This document shows positions 23,593-33,320 of a stretch of 64,000 nt of DNA, one piece after another. A program made the translations under genes and the position numbers. The stretch is from Pseudomonas sp. B21-023 (GTDB lineage: Bacteria > Pseudomonadota > Gammaproteobacteria > Pseudomonadales > Pseudomonadaceae), in NCBI RefSeq assembly GCF_024749165.1, contig NZ_CP087190.1, positions 4,189,501-4,253,500 on the forward strand, read 5' to 3'. The notes under the pieces are model-generated. The model searched no databases. It was not told the origin of the DNA and saw only the letters and a list, made by a program, of their open reading frames with translations. Positions within the stretch are counted from its first letter, which is position 1. Each line of letters opens with the position of its first letter.

Positions 23593-25533
23593 TCACAAGC
23601 GGAAATGCCCCACCATTCCCTTCAGGTCATTGCCCAGCTGCGCCAGCTCTACGCTTGAACGGGCATTGTCCTCCATCGCCAGTGCCGCCTGGTCGGCGCT
23701 GCCGCGAATCTGCGTGACGCTGCGGCTGATCTCCTCGGCCACCGAGCTCTGCTGCTCGGCCGCCGCGGCGATCTGCTGGTTCATCTGCTGGATCAGCGAC
23801 ACCGCCGCCGCGATGCTGCCCAGGGCGCTCTCGGTCTGCAGCGTGTCGGCCACCGCCAGGCGCACCAGCTCGGTGCTGCCGCGGATCTGCATCACCGACT
23901 GCTGGGCATTGCCGCGCAAGCTGGCAACCAGGCGCTCGATCTCCTCGGTGGATTGCCGGGTACGCCGGGCCAGGGCACGTACCTCGTCAGCCACCACCGC
24001 GAACCCGCGCCCCTGCTCCCCGGCACGCGCCGCCTCGATCGCGGCATTGAGCGCCAGCAGATTGGTCTGCTCGGCCACGCTCTTGATCACCTCAAGCACG
24101 TCACCGATGGTATGGATCTCGGCACTGAGGCTGTCGATGCCACTGCTGGCGGTTTCAGCGGCCAGCGCCAGTTGCTCGATGCGCTGCATGCTCTGACGCA
24201 CCACCTGCTGCCCTGACCCGACCTTGTCGTCGGCAGCCTGGGCCGCCAGGGCTGCCTGCTCGGCGTTGCGCGCCACATCGTGCACGGTCGCGGTCATCTG
24301 CTGCATGGCGGTGGCCACCTGCTCGGTCTCGTCCTTCTGGCTACCGACTTCGCGGTTGGTCTGCTCGGTGACCGCCGACAAGGCCTGGGCACTGCCGGCC
24401 AACTGGTCGATACCCTGCTGCAAGCCACTGACGATGCCGGACAAGCCTTCGGCCATCTGCTGCATGGCCTGCAACAGCTGGCCGACCTCGTCGGCACGCG
24501 GCGGCTCGGCCTCGATACCCAGTTCGCCTGCGGCAATGCGCCGGGCCCGGCTGATCACCCGCTTGAGCGGCGCGACCACGGCGCGGGTGATCAGCCAGGC
24601 CGCCAGCACGCCTACCAGCAGCGCCAGCGCCGTGGCCGCAGTAATGGCGACGGCGTTACGTGCCAGTTCGGCCTGCATGGCCTGCTCCTGATCGGCATAC
24701 ACCTGGTCGACACGCGCGGTGACCTGCTCGGCACGCGCCTGCAACTGATCCTTGATACCCCGCTCCTGGCCCAGCAGGTCGGTGTACTCGTTGAGCTTTT
24801 CGGAGAAACTGCCGATATGCCCGGCCACTTCGCCCAGCACGCTCTGGTAGCCGGCGTCGGCGACCGAAACCTTGAGCTGGTCGACCAGGGTCGCCGCTTC
24901 GACGGTCTGGGCGATGCGGCCCTCGGCGCTGGCTTCACCGCCCTTGCGGCTCTGGTCCAGGCGCACCCGGGCCTCGTCCATGGCCTGCAGCATCAGCCGC
25001 GACACCTGCGCCACCTGCCCGGCCTGTTCCAGGTACTCACCACCCTGCTGCCCCTGGGACTGCTTGAGGGTATAGGTGCCATCGTCGGCCAGGCCGGCCT
25101 GCAGCACATCGAGGTTGTTGGCCACGCTCGATACCGACCAGCTGGCCATGTCCAGGGCCAGCTCCTTGGCCTGCACCGCCTGGACGAACTGGTCGAAAGC
25201 TTGCGCATAGGCATTCAGATCGGCCTCGGTCGAGGCCAGTGCCGGCACGGCCCGGGCCCGCTCCACCAGCCCCTGCAGCCCCGTGCGCAGGGCATCGGCC
25301 TCCTTGATGTCCGAGCGCAGGGCGAAGGCCTGTTCGTGCTGGCGCAGCTTCAACAGGTCGGTATTGAACTGAGCCATCTGCCGCAACCCATCGAAGCGCT
25401 GGCCGACATTGGCCAGGGCGTACACACCGATAGCAGCCACCACCAGGGTGAGCAGCAACACCAGGGCAAAGCCCAGGCCGAGCTTGCGCGCCATGCCCAG
25501 ATTGGCCAATACACCGTGCTTGGTCGCCGCCAT
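23593..25533 (-). CDS. Methyl-accepting chemotaxis protein
   Basis: A 646-residue chemoreceptor. One membrane helix (about 16-38) is followed by a roughly 250-residue all-helical periplasmic domain resembling the helical bimodular (HBM) sensor of Pseudomonas receptors such as McpS. A second helix (about 295-318), a HAMP domain (RISRARRIAAGEL) and the cytoplasmic signalling domain follow. The highly conserved hairpin tip, with EQTNLLALNAAIEAARAGE then GRGFAVVADEVRALA, is intact. HBM domains often bind organic acids; the ligand is not known here. MAATKHG was chosen as start after a GGGGG site; a longer in-frame N-terminus is possible. It is convergent with the BenE-like gene. Confidence 0.9.
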   Translation of the reverse strand: MAATKHGVLANLGMARKLGLGFALVLLLTLVVAAIGVYALANVGQRFDGLRQMAQFNTDLLKLRQHEQAFALRSDIKEADALRTGLQGLVERARAVPALASTEADLNAYAQAFDQFVQAVQAKELALDMASWSVSSVANNLDVLQAGLADDGTYTLKQSQGQQGGEYLEQAGQVAQVSRLMLQAMDEARVRLDQSRKGGEASAEGRIAQTVEAATLVDQLKVSVADAGYQSVLGEVAGHIGSFSEKLNEYTDLLGQERGIKDQLQARAEQVTARVDQVYADQEQAMQAELARNAVAITAATALALLVGVLAAWLITRAVVAPLKRVISRARRIAAGELGIEAEPPRADEVGQLLQAMQQMAEGLSGIVSGLQQGIDQLAGSAQALSAVTEQTNREVGSQKDETEQVATAMQQMTATVHDVARNAEQAALAAQAADDKVGSGQQVVRQSMQRIEQLALAAETASSGIDSLSAEIHTIGDVLEVIKSVAEQTNLLALNAAIEAARAGEQGRGFAVVADEVRALARRTRQSTEEIERLVASLRGNAQQSVMQIRGSTELVRLAVADTLQTESALGSIAAAVSLIQQMNQQIAAAAEQQSSVAEEISRSVTQIRGSADQAALAMEDNARSSVELAQLGNDLKGMVGHFRL

Positions 25534-25647
25534 CACCAACCCCCTCGCCTTGTCGGACTTTACCGACAGCAAGAGTGACAATGGCGCCGACTCCGTCACA
25601 AGAGCCAGACGCGCCAATGGTGTCATTTAGCTATGAGCGTGTCGCTT

Positions 25648-27045
25648 TCAGACCGCCGGAGGTCGCCCCGCATGCCGAAAGAACGCCTCGGCCCGGGAAT
25701 CCTGCCCATAGGCGACATTGATGCGCAGCCAGTCACTGGCCCGGCCGTGCGGATCGAAGGCGCTGCCCGGGGTGAGCAACACGGCATGCTCCAGCGCCAG
25801 CCGCTCCAGCTCGGCAAAGTCGCGCCCGGGCACCCGGGCCCAGACGAACATGCCGCCGACCGGCTCGCAGAACACCTCCCAGCCGCAGGCCTCCAGCTGC
25901 CGCAACGTCCTGGCCCGGTGCTGGCCCAGGCGCAACCGCAGACGCTGCACGCTCTTGCGATAGCCGCCATTGGCGAGCATCTGCCCGACCACCTGCTCGG
26001 CGAAGCGCGAGGTGCCGATGCCCGCGACCATCTTCAGCTCGGCCAGACGCGCCACCAAGGGCGGATCGGCCACCACATAGCCGACCCGCAGCGAACTGCT
26101 GAGGGTCTTGGAGAAGCTGCCCAGGTAGATCACCCGTTGCTCACTGTCGAGGGTAGCCAGCCGCGTCGCCGGTCCGTCCTGGAAGTCGGCATAGAGATCA
26201 TCCTCGACAATCCGCAAGTCATGCCCGCGGGCCAGCTCCAGCAGGCGATAGGCGACCTTGGGCGTCAGGCTGGTGCCGGTCGGGTTCTGGTACAGGCTGT
26301 TGATGAACAGACAGCGCGGTCGGTGTTCGGCGAGCAACTGCTCGAGCACGGCCAGGTCTGGACCACTGGCAGTGCGCGGCACCTCAAGCATGTGCACACC
26401 GTGCAGGCGCAACAAGTTGTACAGGTTGTAATAGCCGGGGTGCTCCACCAGCACTGTATCGCCCGGCTTCAACAAGGTTCGCACCAGCAGGTCGAGGGCA
26501 TGGCTGGCACCCTGGGTGGTGACGATTCGCTCCGGCTCGGCGGCGATATCCAGCCGCGCCAGCCCCTTGTGCAGTTGCAGACGCAGGCTGGCCAGGCCCT
26601 GGGGCGGGCAGTAGTCGAACAGCGCCTCGGGCGCGCCACGGCTGACCTGGCGGATGGCCTGGGCCAGTTCAGCCTCGGCTCGCCAGGCCACGGGCAACCA
26701 GCCGCAGCCGAGCTTGAGCAGTTGCTCATGCCCTTCGCGGAACTGCCGCCAACTGCCGTCGATCGCCTCGCCCCACGGCTCGCCGGGGTCGGGCCGCAGG
26801 CCCGGCTTGCGCTCGGCGACGAAAAAGCCTGCGCCATGCCGCGCCTCCAGCCAGCCATTTGCCGCCAGGCGGTCGTAGGCCTCGATCACGCACGACGCGC
26901 TGACCGCCTGGGCCTTGGCCAGCGCGCGGATCGACGGCATGCGAGCTCCGGGACGCAGGCGCTGCTGTTCGATCCAGGCCTGCAGGTGCTCGGTCAGTTG
27001 CTGGACCAACGGGGTGGGGAGTTCGCGGTCAAGATTGAAGTGCAT
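25648..27045 (-). CDS. MocR-type transcriptional regulator (GntR HTH fused to aminotransferase domain)
   Basis: A 465-residue protein. Residues ~1-75 form a GntR winged helix (LRPGARMPSIRALAKAQAVS), and ~100-460 a fold-type I aminotransferase domain. The PLP-binding lysine is in YLGSFSKTLSS (about residue 300). MocR proteins sense PLP or an amino-acid adduct and usually control a neighbouring, often divergent, gene. Here the divergent neighbour is an MFS transporter with a 116-base gap, which is the best candidate target. Confidence 0.9.
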   Translation of the reverse strand: MHFNLDRELPTPLVQQLTEHLQAWIEQQRLRPGARMPSIRALAKAQAVSASCVIEAYDRLAANGWLEARHGAGFFVAERKPGLRPDPGEPWGEAIDGSWRQFREGHEQLLKLGCGWLPVAWRAEAELAQAIRQVSRGAPEALFDYCPPQGLASLRLQLHKGLARLDIAAEPERIVTTQGASHALDLLVRTLLKPGDTVLVEHPGYYNLYNLLRLHGVHMLEVPRTASGPDLAVLEQLLAEHRPRCLFINSLYQNPTGTSLTPKVAYRLLELARGHDLRIVEDDLYADFQDGPATRLATLDSEQRVIYLGSFSKTLSSSLRVGYVVADPPLVARLAELKMVAGIGTSRFAEQVVGQMLANGGYRKSVQRLRLRLGQHRARTLRQLEACGWEVFCEPVGGMFVWARVPGRDFAELERLALEHAVLLTPGSAFDPHGRASDWLRINVAYGQDSRAEAFFRHAGRPPAV

Positions 27046-27161
27046 GGCAAGTGTTCGGAGATTTCAGACAAACAGTTAAGCACAAAAAACGGCAGAGTGT
27101 GCCTTGGCGAACAGCCGCCCTAGATTGGATGCTGGGCGCAATCGATCTTGCGGATATCCCT

Positions 27162-28343
27162 ATGCCCACTCGCCACGCCCCGGCCCTGCTGGCCTTCGCC
27201 CTGTGCCTGATCACCCTTGCCGTCAATCTCCAGGCCCCGCTGTACATCACCTACGCCGACCTCTCCGGGCAAGGCGCCGCAGCGACCGCCGTGGCTTTCT
27301 CCGGGTACGTGCTCGGCGTATTGCCAGTGCTGCTGGCCCTCGGCGGCCTGGCCGATCGGGTCGGCCGACGCCCGTTGATCCTGGTCGCACTCGCCCTGTC
27401 GATGATCGCCACCTTGATCATGCTGCTGTCCCCCAGCCTGGCCTCCCTGGGCGTGGCGCGCTTGTTCCTGGGCCTGGGCACCGGCTTGGCGTCGGCCACG
27501 GCCACCGCGTACATGAGCGAGCTGATGCGGCCCGGCGAAAGTGACCGCGCCGCGATCTGGGTCACCGCCAGCACTTCCTTGGGTTTTGGCCTCGGCGCGG
27601 CGTTGACCAGCCTGTTCCTGCTGCGCGGGCAGACACTCACCCCTGGCAGCTTCCATCTGCAACTGGCGCTCGCCACCTTTGCCCTCGCGCTGGTCTGGCG
27701 CCTGCCAGACCCACGCCCGACGCAACGCAGCGCCATGCTGCGCCTGCCGTGCTATCCCAGCGGCAGCCTGGCCTATGGCCTGGCGATCCTGCTGGCCTGG
27801 GCCTGTGTCGGGCTGGTCATCGCGTTGCTGCCGGGGATCCTGCGCCAGCACGGCCTGAGCGCCTGGTCGGGATTCTCGACCTTCTGCGTGATCAGTTGCG
27901 GCCTGCTGTTCCAGCCCCTGGCCCGACGCATGGCCAGTGCCCGGGCGACCTTGGTCGGACTGCTGATCCTGCCGTGCAGTTACGCGCTGCTGGCCTGGGG
28001 CGCTGACAGTGGCAACCTGCTGGGCGTTTTGATGGGCGCCGTGGCCGCCAGCAGCGCCTGCTATGGCTTCCTCTACCTGGGCGGGCTGGCGGCAGTGAAT
28101 CAGTTGGCCGGCCAGGAAAAAACCCGGGCCAGTGCCGGGTTCTTCCTGCTGGCCTACCTGGGGTTCAGCCTGCCGGTGATCTTTACCGGGCTGCTCAGTG
28201 ACCGGCTGGGGTCACGGTTGGCCTTGATCGTGTTTGGTGGCGTGTTGCTGCTGGGCTGCGCGGCGGTGGCGCTGGCCCTGTGGCTGGTCTCGGTCAGATC
28301 GCCAGCGCGCCACCGTCGACCGTCAGGCTGTGCCCCGTCGTGA
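27162..28343 (+). CDS. MFS transporter (drug/arabinose-efflux type)
   Basis: A 393-residue, 12-helix protein beginning MPTRHAPALLAFALC. The loop between helices 2 and 3 has the MFS motif GGLADRVGRRP around residue 65. Its position divergent from a MocR regulator suggests regulated export of an amino-acid-like or toxic compound; this is inference. Its last 50 bases overlap the convergent SDR gene, and the C-terminal tail is very basic (RSPARHRRPSG), perhaps a late extension. Confidence 0.85.
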   Translation: MPTRHAPALLAFALCLITLAVNLQAPLYITYADLSGQGAAATAVAFSGYVLGVLPVLLALGGLADRVGRRPLILVALALSMIATLIMLLSPSLASLGVARLFLGLGTGLASATATAYMSELMRPGESDRAAIWVTASTSLGFGLGAALTSLFLLRGQTLTPGSFHLQLALATFALALVWRLPDPRPTQRSAMLRLPCYPSGSLAYGLAILLAWACVGLVIALLPGILRQHGLSAWSGFSTFCVISCGLLFQPLARRMASARATLVGLLILPCSYALLAWGADSGNLLGVLMGAVAASSACYGFLYLGGLAAVNQLAGQEKTRASAGFFLLAYLGFSLPVIFTGLLSDRLGSRLALIVFGGVLLLGCAAVALALWLVSVRSPARHRRPSGCAPS

Positions 28344-29055
28344 ACGCCGCGCCATCGCTGCACAGGTACAGCACCGCGCTGGCGATCTCCTCGACCTTGC
28401 CGATACGCCCGACCGGGTGCATCGCCGCAGCGAACTCGGCCTTGCGCGGATCAGCCTCGTAGGCGCGGCGGAACATGTCGGTGTCGATCACCGCCGGGCA
28501 CACCGCATTGACCCGGATACCCTTCTTCGCGTACTCGATGGCCGCCGATTTGGTCAGTCCTATAACCGCGTGCTTGGAGGCGGCATAGATGCTCATTTTC
28601 GGCGCCGCCGACAGGCCGGCCACCGAGGCCGTGTTGACGATAGCGCCGCCGCCTTGGGCCAGCAGCAGGGGCAGCTGATACTTCATGCACAGCCAGACGC
28701 CCTTGACGTTGACGCCTATGATCGCGTCAAACTCCGCCTCGCTGCCCTCTGCCAATCGCCCCTTCTCGATTTCGATGCCGGCATTGTTGAAGGCGTAGTC
28801 CAGACGCCCGTATACCTCGACTACCCGCTCGTGCAATTGCCGCACATCTTCGTCACGGGTAACGTCGCAGGCAACGAACAACGCTTCGCCACCACTCTGG
28901 CGAATCAGCGCCACGGTGCCTTCGCCTCCGTTCGCATCACGGTCGGCCACCACCACCTTGAGCCCCTCGCCGGCGAATGCCTGGGCCGTAGCCCGGCCGA
29001 TGCCCGCCGCGCCACCGGTGACCAGGGCAACCTGGCCGGAGAAAGTCATGCTCAT
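28294..29055 (-). CDS. Short-chain dehydrogenase/reductase (SDR)
   Basis: A 253-residue classical SDR. The NAD(P) site TGGAAGIG is near residue 13, and an NNAG segment near residue 90. The catalytic Ser is in NTASVAG, and Tyr/Lys in IYAASKHA around residue 155. The end shows the usual LCSDGAAFTTGH/TVDGG strand. Substrate unknown. MSMTF at 29055 was chosen as start since AGGAG lies 7 bases upstream. Its 3' end overlaps the convergent MFS gene by 50 bases. Confidence 0.9.
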   Translation of the reverse strand: MSMTFSGQVALVTGGAAGIGRATAQAFAGEGLKVVVADRDANGGEGTVALIRQSGGEALFVACDVTRDEDVRQLHERVVEVYGRLDYAFNNAGIEIEKGRLAEGSEAEFDAIIGVNVKGVWLCMKYQLPLLLAQGGGAIVNTASVAGLSAAPKMSIYAASKHAVIGLTKSAAIEYAKKGIRVNAVCPAVIDTDMFRRAYEADPRKAEFAAAMHPVGRIGKVEEIASAVLYLCSDGAAFTTGHSLTVDGGALAI

Positions 29056-29234
29056 CACTGGCTCCTGCAAAAGGATGGGAAGTCGTGGCTGAGTCTAGCC
29101 AGGGCACCGCTGAGCTGGGCAGCATCATCAAGGGTACGGTTGGACTACTATCGTTCGCAGTGATCTTGCGTGACGCGGCCCATTCAACCCGCCGATCATC
29201 CCCCCTCACACTCGTTCGTTCAGGAGAACTCGCC

Positions 29235-30236
29235 ATGCCCCACACCAACCGCCGTTTCCTGCTGACCAAGCGCCCGGTCGGCGCCGTGCGCCGTGACGAC
29301 TTCACCTATGAGCAGGCACCTGCCGCCGAGCCAGGCGAAGGTCAGGTGCTGGTGAAGAACCTTTACCTGTCCCTGGACCCTGCCATGCGCGGCTGGATGA
29401 ACGAAGGCAAGTCTTACATCCCCCCGGTGGGCCTTGGCCAGGTGATGCGCGCACTCGGCGTGGGCGAAGTGGTCAGTTCCAAGCACCCGGACTACAAGCC
29501 CGGCGACCATGTCAGCGGCGCCCTGGGCGTGCAGGACTACTTCACCGGTGAACCTCAGGGCCTGCACAAGATCGACCCGCGTCTGGCCCCCCTGCCGCGC
29601 TACCTGTCGGCACTGGGCATGACCGGCATGACCGCCTACTTCGCCCTGCTCGATGTCGGCCAGCCCAAAGCCGGCGAAACCGTGGTGATCTCCGGCGCCG
29701 CAGGCGCGGTCGGCAGCATTGCCGGGCAGATCGCCAAGCTCAAGGGTTGCCGCGTGGTCGGCATTGCCGGTGGCGCGCAGAAGTGTCAGTACCTGCTGGA
29801 TGAACTGGGCTTCGATGGGGTCATCGACTACAAGGCCGAAGACGTGCTCGCCGGGCTCAAGCGCGAATGTCCCAAGGGCGTGGATGTGTACTTCGACAAC
29901 GTCGGTGGCGATATCCTCGATGCCGTACTGTCGCGCCTGAACTTCAAGGCCCGGGTGGTGATCTGCGGCGCCATCAGCCAGTACAACAACAAGGAAGCGG
30001 TCAAGGGCCCGGCCAACTACCTGGCGCTGCTGGTCAACCGCGCGCGCATGGAAGGCTTCGTGGTGATGGACTACGTCAAGGAGTACGGCAAGGCCGCGCA
30101 GGAAATGGCCGGCTGGCTGGCCAGCGGCAAGGTCAAGAGCAAGGAGGATGTGGTGGAAGGCTTGGAAACCTTCCCCGAGACGCTGCTCAAGCTGTTCAGC
30201 GGGGAGAATTTCGGCAAGTTGGTGCTGAAAGTCTGA
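29235..30236 (+). CDS. NADP-dependent oxidoreductase, MDR family (curcumin/prostaglandin-reductase type)
   Basis: A 333-residue zinc-free medium-chain reductase. Typical features are YLSLDPAMRGWM near residue 45, the nucleotide site VVISGAAGAVGSIAGQIAK near residue 155, and FDNVGGDILDA near residue 220. The family reduces the C=C bond of alpha,beta-unsaturated carbonyls with NADPH. CAGGAG precedes the start. The gene ends in a hairpin. Confidence 0.92.
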   Translation: MPHTNRRFLLTKRPVGAVRRDDFTYEQAPAAEPGEGQVLVKNLYLSLDPAMRGWMNEGKSYIPPVGLGQVMRALGVGEVVSSKHPDYKPGDHVSGALGVQDYFTGEPQGLHKIDPRLAPLPRYLSALGMTGMTAYFALLDVGQPKAGETVVISGAAGAVGSIAGQIAKLKGCRVVGIAGGAQKCQYLLDELGFDGVIDYKAEDVLAGLKRECPKGVDVYFDNVGGDILDAVLSRLNFKARVVICGAISQYNNKEAVKGPANYLALLVNRARMEGFVVMDYVKEYGKAAQEMAGWLASGKVKSKEDVVEGLETFPETLLKLFSGENFGKLVLKV

Positions 30237-30241
30237 TCATT

Positions 30242-30267
30242 GCGGGCTGCGCTCAGGCGCAGCCCGC
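30242..30267. terminator. Hairpin between convergent genes
   Basis: An 11-base perfect stem, GCGGGCTGCGC/GCGCAGCCCGC, with loop TCAG lies just after the reductase stop. It is followed by a REP-like GCTCCCAC, so it may derive from a REP. It is likely to terminate both convergent genes. Confidence 0.6.
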
Positions 30268-30283
30268 TCCCACGATCCCTGAT

Positions 30284-30985
30284 TTAACCGCGAATCTCAG
30301 CCACCACAGCAGCCAACGCCTTGGCCGGATCCGCTGCCTGGCTGATCGGACGCCCGATCACCAGGTAATCGGAACCGGCGTCCAGAGCCTGGCGCGGGGT
30401 CAGGATCCGGCGCTGGTCATCCTGGGCACTACCCGCCGGGCGAATACCCGGGGTCACCAGCTGCAGCGACGGGTGCGCCGCCTTCAGTGCCGGCGCTTCC
30501 AGCGCCGAGCACACCAGACCGTCCATGCCGGCCTTCTGCGCCAGCGCCGCCAGGCGCAGCACCTGCTCCTGCGGGTCGACATCCAGGCCGATACCGGCCA
30601 GATCCTCACGCTCCATGCTGGTCAGCACGGTCACGCCGATCAGCAGCGGCTGCGGACCGCTGCGCTTGGCCAGCTCTTCGCGGCACGCCGACATCATGCG
30701 CAGGCCACCGGAGCAGTGCACATTGACCATCCACACGCCCATCTCGGCCGCAGCCTTGACCGCCATGGCGGTGGTGTTGGGGATATCGTGGAACTTAAGG
30801 TCGAGGAACACTTCGAAGCCCTTGCTGCACAGGGTCTCGACGATTCCCGCAGCGCTGCTGGTGAACAGTTCCTTGCCCACCTTGACCCGGCACAGGGCGG
30901 GGTCGAGCTGGTCGGCCAGCTTCAGGGCGGCGTCACGGGTGGGGAAATCCAGGGCGACGATCAGGGGCGTCTGGCAGGCGGACAT
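30284..30985 (-). CDS. pyrF: Orotidine 5'-phosphate decarboxylase
   Basis: A 233-residue TIM-barrel enzyme for the last step of UMP synthesis. The N-terminal VALDFPT, the catalytic DLKFHDIPNT (Asp-Lys-Asp tetrad) around residue 62 and the phosphate-binding TPGIRP and VIGRPI motifs are intact. The start at MSACQTPL gives the normal length; the in-frame extension upstream lacks similarity. Confidence 0.97.
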   Translation of the reverse strand: MSACQTPLIVALDFPTRDAALKLADQLDPALCRVKVGKELFTSSAAGIVETLCSKGFEVFLDLKFHDIPNTTAMAVKAAAEMGVWMVNVHCSGGLRMMSACREELAKRSGPQPLLIGVTVLTSMEREDLAGIGLDVDPQEQVLRLAALAQKAGMDGLVCSALEAPALKAAHPSLQLVTPGIRPAGSAQDDQRRILTPRQALDAGSDYLVIGRPISQAADPAKALAAVVAEIRG

Positions 30986-31167
30986 GGGCAGGGTCTCTTG
31001 GCAAGTCGTAAACGGCGCGCATTGTAAACGAAGTGGGGCGGGGTTTGGGGGCCGCGGGTCATGAGAATTGGCCTGGGGGGGGGTGGCTCCTATAATGGAA
31101 CCAACGGCTGCGGCAATGGCTCGAATGCCATGTAAGCGGTGCCCTGTACGCTTTCTGGAGAATCTCG

Positions 31168-31335
31168 ATGCCTTGGTATGCCTGGTTGATACTGCTTGTT
31201 GCGCTTGGGTCGATTGTGGGTGGCTTGATGATGCTGCGCGATACGGCAAAGAAGCTGCCATTGACCGAAGAACAGCTGAAGAAGGTGCGTGAGCGCAATG
31301 CCGAAGCCGATGCGAAAGATGCACAAGATCGCTGA
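31168..31335 (+). CDS. DUF2897 small membrane protein (55 aa)
   Basis: A 55-residue reading frame beginning MPWYAWLILLVALGSIVGG: one membrane helix followed by a charged tail (LPLTEEQLKKVRERN). This matches the DUF2897 family of gamma-proteobacteria. TGGAG lies 7 bases upstream of the ATG. It is divergent from pyrF and convergent with the comEA-like gene. Function unknown. Confidence 0.8.
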   Translation: MPWYAWLILLVALGSIVGGLMMLRDTAKKLPLTEEQLKKVRERNAEADAKDAQDR

Positions 31336-31384
31336 GTGATCGACAAGCCGACCGGACAAAAAGCCTGATCGGCTGCCGAATACC

Positions 31385-31708
31385 TTACTCGACCGTCAAC
31401 CGGTCCCGGTTACGCTCGAGCAACGCGCTGCCGATGCCCTTTATCTCCAATAACTCATCCACTGAAGTGAACGGACCGTTCGCCTCTCGATAGGCAATGA
31501 TCGCCTGGGCCTTGGCCTGGCCAATGCCGTCGAGCGCCTTTTGCAGGGTCTGGCTATCAGCCTTGTTCAGGTCGATGCGATTACCCTCGCCCTGTGGGCT
31601 CACCACCGCGGCGACAGGCTGTCCGTCCACACTGGAAGCTGCATTGATGTTAAAGGGAAGCGCGGCGAAAAACGGAAGCAACAGGTATGACAGTACGGTA
31701 TTACGCAT
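31385..31708 (-). CDS. ComEA-like helix-hairpin-helix DNA-binding protein
   Basis: A 107-residue periplasmic protein with signal peptide (MRNTVLSYLLLPFFAALPFNINAA). The C-terminal ~65 residues hold two helix-hairpin-helix motifs (DLNKADSQTLQKALDGIG, LLEIKGIG). The family binds double-stranded DNA during natural transformation, though the short Pseudomonas form often lies outside competence operons. GGAG is 8-9 bases upstream. It marks the right-hand border of the O-antigen region. Confidence 0.88.
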   Translation of the reverse strand: MRNTVLSYLLLPFFAALPFNINAASSVDGQPVAAVVSPQGEGNRIDLNKADSQTLQKALDGIGQAKAQAIIAYREANGPFTSVDELLEIKGIGSALLERNRDRLTVE

Positions 31709-31987
31709 GAGGTATCACTCCTTACGGCTGAAATGAAGCAACGTTCCTTGGTTGCCCCCTCACGTTAGATCGCGATATCGCACGCGGCAATCGCCGCGCC
31801 CACCCAAGCTTTTACCGGATGCTTCTGCCCCCAGATAACCACGGCCAAGCCCCGCCGCCATCCGGAAATGCGACCAACACGTCGCAACAGTCGACCTGTT
31901 ACAACGTATTGGTCGCGTCACAGTCAACCCGCGCTCGTCGAGCCCGGCCTCAGTTGTCTTCTAGCGAAAGCCAGGTGCAGTTCGTCA

Positions 31988-33138
31988 TCACTGACTATTT
32001 GCATAAATTGTCCTACAACCCTGCCGTGTCACCTTGTAGAGCGCTCCGTACTCGGCCAGCCTGGTTGGATCCATCACATCGGGAATGGCTGCACTGCTTG
32101 TCCAGGTGCGCAAGTTGGAGGTCGCCACGTACAAGGCCCCTTCATAGGGCACCAGAGCTGTGATTCGTTGGCCGAAGAAAGCTTGATCCAAGGAATCGGT
32201 AGGGCGCCTGGCATAGGGGATGAACGGCTCACCCTCCACAGAGCTGAAAAATCGCTTGAAGAGCGTCCATTCCCCGGTCTGGTAGCCATAGCGCCATACT
32301 TCACCCTTGGGCCAGTATCCGACATACAGGTCTCCGTAATACTCAGCCATCGACTGGGCTTCGTAACCGAGCCGCAAGGGTACTTGCTCCGCAATCCGGG
32401 GGGCGTCATGTCCGAAGGTTTGAGTTGTGTTCCATCGAATTCGTAGATCCGCCCGGTCGGCCACTCACCAAGCAATTGCTTGCCCCGGTAGGCCACGGAA
32501 CTGTAGAACTGGATTTCCCGGGGATGGGTCAACGGCTCGAGGCCGGCCGCGCACAGGCATAGACGTCGTTTTCCATTGACATGCGGCACCACTTTCCGCG
32601 CCTGAAAAGCAGAGCGTCGCCGTAATTGGTGACGGTAATGACCGCACCGTTGGCATTGGCATTGGCATAGACATAAGGGAACGTACCGACCTTCACCTGA
32701 ATATGTTCACAGGGCCGGTTCCCGGAACTCGGGCATGCCGACCTCGCCAGTCTCGTAGTCAAAGCTGAAGACATGCTTGAAAGCTCGATATTCATCGTGC
32801 CGATGCAGTTCAACTTGCCGATAACTGCCATCGCCCAGCACGCGGTACTGGATATGATTACCGAGATCGTCCAGGTACAGATTGCCTTCATGAATGAAGG
32901 CGTAGCCGGTATGGAACGCCTCGGAAGGAGAGGTTAGTCACTCGATTTGGTAGTCGAACTGCCCTTCGACAAATTCATGCACTCCAGTTTCGGGACTTTG
33001 TGAATATGATTGCCAGAACACAACCGGAGACTGTTTGACGTCATCACTGCCTTGCGGACCACTCAGGGCATACACCAGAAACAAACCCGCCAGCACCAAT
33101 ACAGCCAAAAAACCGCACACACGCTTAAACATCAACAC
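31988..33138 (-). pseudogene. Decayed gene for a membrane-anchored, beta-propeller-like protein
   Basis: Reading the minus strand from an ATG at 33138, the frame begins with a membrane anchor (MLMFKRVCGFLAVLVLAGL). It hits an in-frame TGA at 32940-32938, continues open in the same frame to about 32730, then in a second frame to about 32545 and a third to about 32400. It ends in a fourth segment with stop at 31988. Each junction can be repaired by a one-base change, the last by adding one C to a C6 run at 32398-32403. The joined product would be about 380 residues with repeated strand patterns (NLYLDDLGN, DLYVGYWPKGEVWRY). I do not recognise the family. It lies between comEA-like and the wbpM-like gene. 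Confidence 0.75.
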
Positions 33139-33271
33139 CCACCCTGACTTCTCCTTATCACCTCATCGACGGATTCTTGTCTGACACCTCCTTTGCCATT
33201 TTTTGGAGCAGCTCCTGGCCCCATCATACCAATCGCCGTCGAATTGTGAAAAAGTGTAATCGAGCAGAAGC

Positions 33272-33301
33272 AAAAAAAAGCCCGACATACAGTCGGGCTT
33301 T
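33272..33301 (-). terminator. Rho-independent terminator of the O-antigen cluster
   Basis: On the minus strand AAAGCCCGACTGTATGTCGGG followed by CTTTTTTTT forms a strong stem with a T run, 20 bases after the wbpM-like stop. Confidence 0.92.
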
Positions 33302-33320
33302 CCAGGCTCAGCGGTGACGC

